NCBI GenBank assembly: GCA_029863355.1
Contig: JAOTVO010000188.1
Coordinates: forward strand, 1 to 5,566
Source: Candidatus Krumholzibacteriia bacterium
GTDB lineage: Bacteria; Krumholzibacteriota; Krumholzibacteria; WVZY01; JAKEHA01
DNA: 5,566 bases
Direction: 5' to 3'
Under the pieces are notes generated by a model. That model saw only the letters and a program-made list of their open reading frames with translations. It was not told where the DNA came from and did not search any database. Below, piece after piece: positions 1 through 5,500 of this stretch (position 1 is the first letter of the stretch; the number at the start of each line of letters is the position of its first letter). The position numbers and the translations under genes were made by a program.

Positions 1-451
1 TCCAGACCGCCGTCGGCACCATCAGGTAGACCGCGCCGAGGAAGAGGTGCGAAGCCCAAGTGAAGCGCTTCGCGTACGGGTAGGCGACCATGGCCACGAT
101 GACGATCGGCCAGAGCTTGCGGCAGAGCGGCGCGAGGCGGTAGACGGCGACGAGGAAGAGCGCGAGCGCCACCGCCATGTAGAGCACCACCGCCGCCGCC
201 GAGAGCCGCCCGGCCGGCAGCGCGCGCGCGGCCGTGCGCGGATTGCGCGCGTCGATGCTTGTGTCGATCAGGCGATTGGTCGCCATGCCGAAGGTCCGCC
301 CCGCCGCCATGGCCAGCGTGATCCATGCAAAGTGCGACGCCGTGGGCCAGCCGCCCTCGGCCAGGAACAGGGTCAGGTAGGCAAAGGGCAGTGCGAAGAC
401 CGTGTGCTCGACCTTGATGGTCTCGAAGAATTCGCGAAGGGGACCCGCCAT
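1..451 (-). CDS. ubiA: UbiA-family polyprenyltransferase, N-terminal part (truncated by window edge)
   Basis: This integral-membrane enzyme would transfer a polyprenyl chain from its diphosphate to an aromatic acceptor during quinone synthesis. Translating the minus strand from ATG 451-449 gives 150 residues that run off the left edge. The start reads MAGPLREFFETIKVEHTVFA, a typical UbiA opening. The Mg-diphosphate motif follows as NRLIDTSID (Asn59, Asp63, Asp67), continued by ARNPRTAARALPAGRLS at 68-84, and a YPYAKRFTW segment lies near 124-132. Hydrophobic stretches near 18-36, 43-62, 86-106, 113-128 and 136-150 fit the multi-helix fold. The N-R-T-A-x-R-x-L-P-A-G pattern resembles the 4-hydroxybenzoate/MqnP-like (futalosine-pathway menaquinone) branch more than protohaem or chlorophyll synthases, but the acceptor cannot be proved. 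The ATG has only a weak Shine-Dalgarno, AGG five bases upstream. The gene diverges from the HTH-ATPase gene across 137 bp. Roughly half of a normal ~290-residue protein is visible. Confidence 0.93.
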   Translation of the reverse strand, partial: MAGPLREFFETIKVEHTVFALPFAYLTLFLAEGGWPTASHFAWITLAMAAGRTFGMATNRLIDTSIDARNPRTAARALPAGRLSAAAVVLYMAVALALFLVAVYRLAPLCRKLWPIVIVAMVAYPYAKRFTWASHLFLGAVYLMVPTAVW

Positions 452-465
452 CAAAACCTGTTGTA

Positions 466-481
466 ATCTAAAAGGTTAGAT
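466..481. repeat. 6-bp perfect inverted repeat in the prenyltransferase 5' region
   Basis: ATCTAA (466-471) and TTAGAT (476-481) are exact reverse complements separated by AAGG. The element begins 15 bases upstream of the prenyltransferase ATG and overlaps the -10 candidate for that gene. It could be a small operator or a 5'-UTR hairpin. Six base pairs in an AT-rich spacer can also occur by chance, so function is uncertain. Confidence 0.4.
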
Positions 482-505
482 AATGTTGACAATGATGCGC
501 GTCAA
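477..505 (-). promoter_or_regulatory. Candidate sigma70-type promoter for the prenyltransferase gene
   Basis: On the minus strand, TTGACG (505-500) matches five of six bases of the -35 consensus. A 17-bp spacer follows, then TATCTA (482-477), which keeps only the first three bases of the -10 consensus. Transcription would start near 470, leaving a leader of about 20 nt. The GTTGACAAT copies at 485-493 and 507-515 fall in the spacer and just upstream of the -35, where a bound regulator would affect the polymerase. The -10 match is weak, so this is a plausible assignment only. Confidence 0.35.
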
Positions 506-582
506 AGTTGACAATCTCCCCATCGGCCCCTCACGCCCCCGCCCAATTCATGTTGACAATCCAGGTGCCTTAAGTTTACAAA
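485..582. repeat. Two pairs of GTTGACAAT direct repeats with 22-bp spacing (candidate regulator sites)
   Basis: Exact GTTGACAAT occurs at 485-493, 507-515 and 552-560. A degenerate copy, GTTTACAAA (7 of 9 bases), lies at 574-582. Start-to-start distances are 22, 45 and 22 bp, so the copies form two pairs with identical internal spacing, about two helical turns. Copies one and three share a longer identity, ATGTTGACAAT. Pair one lies next to the prenyltransferase gene and pair two next to the HTH-ATPase gene. The likeliest role is as tandem operator sites for the adjacent wHTH protein. An alternative is that the nonamer contains TTGACA, a perfect -35 box, so each pair may be a -35 element 18 bp from a -10-like GACAAT or TACAAA. 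The two explanations are not exclusive. Confidence 0.6.
553..582 (+). promoter_or_regulatory. Candidate promoter for the HTH-ATPase-DUF4325 gene
   Basis: A perfect -35 hexamer, TTGACA (553-558), is followed after 18 bp by TACAAA (577-582), a four-of-six -10 match that keeps the conserved leading TA. The GTG start at 589 is so close that a transcript from this promoter would be nearly leaderless. That fits the lack of a convincing Shine-Dalgarno there. A second TTGACA at 508-513 has no good -10 behind it. TTGACA at 486-491 has GACAAT (510-515) at an 18-bp spacing. An upstream promoter with a longer leader is therefore possible. Confidence 0.35.
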
Positions 583-588
583 ACGAGC

Positions 589-1614
589 GTGAAAAGGGAA
601 CGTACCGACGAGATTCGGGCCTACATCCTCGATCACGTCGAGGCCCGCCCCGGCGACATCGCCCGCCGAGCCGCGCAAGCATACGGAATCACCCGCCAGG
701 CGGTAAACCGCCATCTGCAGGCCCTCGTCGACGAGGCGCTCCTCGAAGCCGAGGGCCAGACCCGGGCCAAGACCTACCGCCTGCGAGCAGTGCAACACTT
801 CGAGAAGCGCCTGCACGTCACCCCCGTGATTCAGGACGCGCGCCTGTGGCGCGAGTACGTCGAGCCGCTCGTGGCACCCCTGCCCGAAAATGTGCGCGAG
901 GTCTGCCGCTTCGCCTTCACCGCCGCCGTCGAGAACGTGATCGACCACGCCCGCGCAACGCGCATCACCGTGGCCGGCCAAGTCACCGCCTCGGCGATCG
1001 CGCTCACCGTGGCCGACGACGGGCGCGGCATCTTCGCGCAGCTCGTCGATGCGCTCTCCCTCGAAGACCCCGAGCACGCCATCTTCGAGCTGGCCAAGGG
1101 CGGCCTCACCACCGACCCCGAACGCCGCTCCGGCGCGAGCCTCTTCTATGCCGCGCGCCTCATGGACCAACTGCGCATCCATTCCGCAAGCACCGCGCTC
1201 GTCGTCGAGGACTGCGGCGACCGCTGGCGCATCGAGCGCACCGAAGCGCCCACCGCCGGTACAGTCATCATGATGACCGCGCGCCGCCGCTCCGGCGTGC
1301 GCGCGTCCGAAGTGCTCGAGACCTTCGCCGCCGCCAAAGACACGCGCGCGCTCGAACGCGCCCACGTGCCCGTCGCCCTCCTCGCCCGCAGTGGCGAAGC
1401 GCTCGTGTCTCGCGCGCAGGCCCACCGCCTCCTCTCCCGCCTCGAGCGCTGCAACGAGGCCATCCTCGACTTCCGCGGCGTCGAAGCCATCGGCCCCGCC
1501 TTCGCCGACGAGATCTTCCGCTCCTTCCGCGCCGCCCACCCCCGCGTCAACCTCGTCACCCTGAACGCCAGCGCCGGCATCCGCCACCTGATCCGCCAGG
1601 CGCTGGGTGCGTAG
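589..1614 (+). CDS. Winged-helix / GHKL ATPase / STAS-like DUF4325 regulatory protein
   Basis: This is a 341-residue cytoplasmic regulator, probably one-component, in which ATP binding and a STAS-like module control DNA binding. Residues 1-66 form a winged helix, with recognition-helix segment GITRQAVNRHLQALVDEALL at 33-52. A GHKL ATPase spans about 80-232. Its N-box is FTAAVENVIDHA (Glu115, Asn116), its G1 box is DDGRG (143-147), and a closing strand GTVIMM lies at 224-229. The C-terminus (about 265-341) has the DUF4325 pattern: SRAQAHRLLSRLE, then LDFRGVEAIGPAFADEIFRS at 293-312, and a final IRHLIRQAL. The GTG start follows an in-frame TAA at 571-573, so no upstream start is possible; there is no strong Shine-Dalgarno. 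The ATP-lid region reads RRSGASLF, missing the second glycine of a standard G2 box, so activity may be altered. The family is known in bacteria and archaea, but its signal and target are unclear. The adjacent repeats suggest autoregulation. Confidence 0.88.
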   Translation: MKRERTDEIRAYILDHVEARPGDIARRAAQAYGITRQAVNRHLQALVDEALLEAEGQTRAKTYRLRAVQHFEKRLHVTPVIQDARLWREYVEPLVAPLPENVREVCRFAFTAAVENVIDHARATRITVAGQVTASAIALTVADDGRGIFAQLVDALSLEDPEHAIFELAKGGLTTDPERRSGASLFYAARLMDQLRIHSASTALVVEDCGDRWRIERTEAPTAGTVIMMTARRRSGVRASEVLETFAAAKDTRALERAHVPVALLARSGEALVSRAQAHRLLSRLERCNEAILDFRGVEAIGPAFADEIFRSFRAAHPRVNLVTLNASAGIRHLIRQALGA

Positions 1615-1620
1615 CGCCCA
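1604..1620. terminator. Small hairpin at the convergent gene junction (possible weak terminator)
   Basis: TGGGTGC (1604-1610) can pair with GCGCCCA (1614-1620) around a GTA loop, giving seven pairs including one G-U. The hairpin covers the TAG stop of the HTH-ATPase gene and ends four bases before the stop of the convergent TrmB-like gene. No T-run follows on either strand, so it is not a canonical intrinsic terminator. It may only reduce read-through between the facing genes. Confidence 0.25.
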
Positions 1621-1623
1621 ATC

Positions 1624-2418
1624 TCATCCCGCCTCGTGGATCTCCCGGCATCTCTCCAGCAAGCCCTCTACTTCGTCCACACCCAGGCCGTCCTCGGCCG
1701 CGCGCGCCAGTGCGCGGAAGAAGAGGTCGCCGGCGAGCGAGCGGTGGAGGCGTGTGGCGAGGAAGGCGCTTTCGGTCCAGGCGGCTTCGTGGACCGCGGT
1801 GAGGTCGGGTGAAAGCCGTGCGATGAGCACCTCGCGGTTGTCGGAAGTGGCGAGGATCCACTCGCCGTCTTCCGGTGCGGCTTCGGACGCGACGGCCATG
1901 ACCGCCGGCGGCGAGTCCGATGCGGGTGTGGCGAGGCCGACGCGCACGCCCCGCGAGATGGCTGCTTCTATCGTCCCGCGCAGGTGGGCGAGCGCCGCTT
2001 CGGAGAGATCGAGCACGAGCGTTGTCTTCGCGGCTTCGACGAGGCGGGCCGCGCGCGTGAGCACCTCTTCGGGCTGGTGCATGGCGTAGACGCCGCTGGT
2101 CGCCGGCGCGGGGCCGAGGGCGGCGAGCGAGCGGGCGGCGAGGCGGCGGCGGTCGTCGAAGCGCCAGGCGAGGGCGTCGAGGAATTCGCCGGCGGGGACC
2201 GCGCGGTAGGCGCGCTTGCGCCCCTCGGCCACGGTGGCGCCGCCTTTCATGCGCAGGGTTTCGAGCGCCTGGTAGGCGTTGGCGGTGGGCTTGCCAATCC
2301 CGCGCGCCACCCGGTAGCCAGTGACGGCGGCGTTCTGGAGGAGGAAGACGTAGGCAGCGGACTCGGTGGGGGTCAGGCCGAGGGCCGCGAGCTGGTCACT
2401 CAGGGCGGAGTCTATCAT
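1624..2418 (-). CDS. TrmB-like transcriptional regulator (wHTH plus PLD-like effector domain)
   Basis: This 264-residue DNA-binding regulator belongs to the TrmB-like family, whose studied archaeal members sense sugars. Residues 1-75 form the winged helix: LAALGLTPTESAAYVFLLQN at 10-29, then GYRVARGIGKPTANAYQALE at 34-53, a wing segment near 60-70 and the typical RAVPAGEFLDAL. A helical linker (about 76-100, RRRLAARSL) leads to a PLD-like effector region (about 108-235). This shows the family pattern of QPEEVLTRAARLVEAAKTTL, an ISRGVRVGL strand near 144-152, and an HEAAWTESAFLATRL segment near 210-224. No HKD catalytic motif is present, as expected for the family. The ATG at 2418 lies inside a 26-bp palindrome and has no Shine-Dalgarno, which suggests a very short leader and self-repression. 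The stop is 9 bp from that of the convergent HTH-ATPase gene. The ligand cannot be predicted; no sugar transport gene is in view. Confidence 0.87.
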   Translation of the reverse strand: MIDSALSDQLAALGLTPTESAAYVFLLQNAAVTGYRVARGIGKPTANAYQALETLRMKGGATVAEGRKRAYRAVPAGEFLDALAWRFDDRRRLAARSLAALGPAPATSGVYAMHQPEEVLTRAARLVEAAKTTLVLDLSEAALAHLRGTIEAAISRGVRVGLATPASDSPPAVMAVASEAAPEDGEWILATSDNREVLIARLSPDLTAVHEAAWTESAFLATRLHRSLAGDLFFRALARAAEDGLGVDEVEGLLERCREIHEAG

Positions 2419-2442
2419 AGTAGCAGTATTTACTGCTACTAT
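2417..2442. promoter_or_regulatory. Perfect 12-bp inverted repeat over the trmB-like start: probable operator
   Basis: ATAGTAGCAGTA (2417-2428) and TACTGCTACTAT (2431-2442) are exact reverse complements separated by TT. Each arm holds two four-base units, so AGTA, AGTA, TACT, TACT begin at 2419, 2425, 2431 and 2437, exactly 6 bp apart. The element overlaps two bases of the TrmB-like ATG and covers the expected transcription start. A dimeric repressor bound there would block expression. TACT/AGTA half-sites are known for the archaeal TrmB operator, but the order and spacing here differ. In RNA the arms could also fold and hide the start codon. Confidence 0.7.
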
Positions 2443-2445
2443 TGA

Positions 2446-2474
2446 GTCGTAAAGCGCTATTTCGTTGCTGTCAA
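2446..2474 (-). promoter_or_regulatory. Candidate promoter for the trmB-like gene
   Basis: The minus strand has a perfect -35 hexamer TTGACA (2474-2469), a 17-bp spacer, and TACGAC (2451-2446) as a weak -10 with TA at its head. Initiation would fall near 2440, inside the palindrome, leaving roughly 20 nt before the ATG. The arrangement fits a promoter repressed from a site at +1. The poor -10 match limits confidence. No terminator hairpin with a T-run is visible between the kinase stop at 2502 and this promoter, so read-through from the kinase gene is possible. Confidence 0.4.
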
Positions 2475-2501
2475 AGGGGCTGTCCTGGCTCTCGAGGGTT
2501 C

Positions 2502-5500
2502 CTACATCCGCTCGGCCACGCGCCAGGCATCGCTGGCGCGGCGAGCCTCGCCGGCGAGGCGGTAGGCGGGATCGGCCTGGTCCCAGACGGCGAGGGCGCG
2601 GTCGATGCGCTCGCGGGCCTCGGGCGTGCGGCCCATCTGGTGGTAGACGCGGGCGAGCTCGTAGTTGGCCTCCGGCTCGTAGGGGTGCAGCTTGAGCGCC
2701 TCCAGGAGCACCTTCTCGGCGGCCTCGAGGTTGCCCGACTTGCGTTGGCAGCGCCCCGCGGCGATGTAGGCCAGAATCTCGTCGGGGCGTTCGTTGATCA
2801 CGGATTCGAAGTCGGCGATCGCGCCGGCACAGTCCTCACGCATCTCCGCGATCATGCCGTGCGCGAGCCGGTAGTAGGGCCGCAGGAAGTCGAGGCCGAA
2901 GGACTGGATGTAGTCGTTCATGCCGACCAGCGCCTGCTCGGCGGCGTCGGGATTGCGCTGCTCCATGTAGATGCCGAGGTAGCCGAAGGGAACCGCCTTG
3001 CTCATGGGCGGCGCGTTGAGTTTGGCCTCGACGTCGCGCATGACGCGCAGTGCCTCCTCGTCGCGCCCCACCATGACGTAGCGGCGCACGCGCTGGAGCT
3101 TCTGCACCTCCGCCATCACGGGGGTGAAGATCTTCGCCGCCTCGACCCAGCGCTGCTCCTGCAGCTCGATGGCGCGCGCGATGCGCCCGCGCAGCTCGTA
3201 GTAATCCTGGAGCGCGTCCAGCGCGGCGATCCGGTCCTCGGGGGCGCGCGCCTTGGCCAGCGCCTCCTCGCACAGGGAAACGGCGGCCTCGAAGCTACCG
3301 AGCTTCGTTTCCACGCCGGCGAGGTCGATCATCACGCTCGTGTGGCTGGGGTCGACGAGGAGCGCCTTCTCGAGGGTCTCCTTGGCGTGGTCGAGCTGGC
3401 CCAGGCGCGCGTACACGTCGGCGAGCGAGCGGTAGGACTGCACGTCGGAGGGATCGATGGCGGCGTAGCGCTCGTAGTAGGTGACCGCCCGGGCGTAGTC
3501 GTTCTTCTCCTTGTAGAGATCGCCTATCTGCAGGATGCGCTCGTAGCGGTACGGGTCGATCTCGAGGATGCGCTCGTAGGCGGCGATGGCGCCGTCGAGG
3601 TCGTTTCGGAAACGCGATATCTGCCCGAGCGCGGAGTAACCCTGTGGGTCGTCGGGGTAGAGCTCGACCATCATTTTGACGACGGCGAGCGCCTTCTCGG
3701 GTTGCTGTCCGCTGAAGTAGAAGTTCGCCTTCACGATGAACTGAAAGCGCTCGGGCAGACGGTACGAATGGCGCAGGCACGCCTCCAACGCGTGCTGCGC
3801 GTCCTGGGGACGGCTGGACTGGTTGTAGAGCATGAAGAGGTCGAAGAACGTGAACGCCATGGTCGAGTCTATGGCCACGGCCGCTTCGAGGCGCGTCACA
3901 CCTTCTTCCCAATCCTGCTCGAAGGTTATCGCCGCCTGCGCGGTCGCGATGTTCTGCAACGCGACCACGTTGGCGGTGACCAGCTCCGCCACGGGTACGT
4001 CGGTCGACTGCTCGAGGTGCCAGCCGGGAAGCCCGAGCGCCTCCTTGACGGCAACCGTGATCTCGTCGACGACTCGCGTGATATCCGCGTCCCTGAACTG
4101 GCCGGCGACTAACGCTTTGGCGGTCTCCGTCCGGTAGAGCCGCACGGAGACGACGTAGTCCGGCGCCTCCGGCGAAGGTACCCGCTCGATGCCCCCGACG
4201 ACGAAGTGGTCCATGTGGAACTCGCCGGCGATCTTTCTCTTGAGCGCTAGGGGTGCGTCCGACCAGTTCTCGAAGCCAGCGTCGCGCAGCCGCCGCAAGC
4301 TCGAGTTCTCGAAGGCGGACCGCGTCTGTATGAAGGCGTCCTGGTAGGCGTCGTACTCGAGCAGCAGGGGCACGGCGTACTGCAGCCATTCGTTGGCGGC
4401 GTCGCCCGTGTGGTTGTCGAACACGAAGAGCGCGAAGCGTCGCCGGTAAGTCTCCTTGGGGACGATGCGCTCGATCGTCTCGCCCTCTTCCGTGGTGAGC
4501 GACACCTTGTGCGCCGCCGCGCCCAGGTCCTTGCCCGAGAAGAGCAGCGCCAGCATCGCGCCCGTAGCCACGACGTTGACGGGCACGCCGATGGCGAGCG
4601 GCCGCCGCGACGCCGACGCCCGATGCGCGAGATAGGCGGCGACGAGCACGATGGCCGGCGTGAGCGACAAGAGCCCCACCAGCACCGTGTCGGCAAGATA
4701 GGGGGAGAGCATCAAGCGCCCCACCAACACCGACACCGCCTTCCACGCGGCGAGCGCGAGCACCACGTAGAGGCCCGCCGTCATCAGCACGGCGCGCGAG
4801 GTGAGTCGGCCCAGCCACGTCGCCGGCCCGGCATCGGCGGTGTCCGGGTCGAGCATGGCGAGCATGCGGCGCAGTTCGCGCGCCACCTCGTCGGCGCGCG
4901 CGTAGCGCTGCGCCGGATCCTTGGCCAGCATCTTGACGACGATGGCATCCAGCTCGGGGGAGAGCCCCTTGCCCACCGACGACGGCGGGCTCGGCGCCTG
5001 GTTGAGCACCGAGTAGACGACGGCCGATTCGTAGTCGCCGCGGAAGGGAAGGGAGCCGGTGAGCATCTCGTAGAGCGTCACGCCGAGCGACCAGATGTCG
5101 CTGCGGTGATCAACCGATTCGCCACGCGCCTGCTCGGGCGCGCCGTAGGCGACCGTGCCCAGCGTCGAGCTGTCGGGCGTGACTTGCACACGGTCCATGC
5201 GCTCGGCCAGCCCGAAGTCCATCACCAGCGCGCGTCCTTTCGCGGTGAGCATGACGTTCGCGCTCTTGATGTCGCGGTGGACGATGCCGTGCTCGTGCGC
5301 GGCGGCGAGCGCGTCCGCCACCTGTATGGCGATGCGGATGGCTTCGGCGGGAGGGAGGGCGCCGTCGCGATCGATGCGCTCCTTGACGCTCTCGTCGTCG
5401 ACGAAGGCCATGGCGATGAACAGTTGGCCGTCGGCTTCGCCGATCTCGTAGATGGTGCAGATGTTGGGGTGATCCAGAGCCGCGGCGTCCTGCGCCTCGC

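Noticed and set aside
47..466. 139-residue plus-strand open frame opposite the prenyltransferase
   Set aside because: The minus strand encodes an unmistakable UbiA motif set; the plus frame is Arg/Glu-rich noise.
502..1587. 361-residue minus-strand open frame antisense to the HTH-ATPase gene
   Set aside because: Composition is Gly/Ala/Glu-rich with no motif and it mirrors the codon structure of the real gene.
483..1802. 439-residue plus-strand open frame overlapping the HTH-ATPase gene
   Set aside because: It is extremely rich in Arg and Pro with no recognisable domain, and lies in another frame of a gene with clear motifs. It is a GC-rich shadow frame.
2443..2501. Intrinsic terminator after the kinase gene
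   Set aside because: The short CTCGAG and AGCGCT palindromes here lack sufficient stem length and no T-run follows on the minus strand.
2442..4112. 556-residue plus-strand open frame antisense to the kinase gene
   Set aside because: It is low-complexity Val/Leu/Gly/His-rich translation of the complementary strand of TPR codons. It shows no domain and begins inside the trmB-like promoter region.
3295..4818. 507-residue minus-strand open frame within the kinase gene
   Set aside because: It is a frame-shifted shadow, Arg/Ala-rich, entirely inside a gene whose own frame has clear TM, TolB-like and TPR features.
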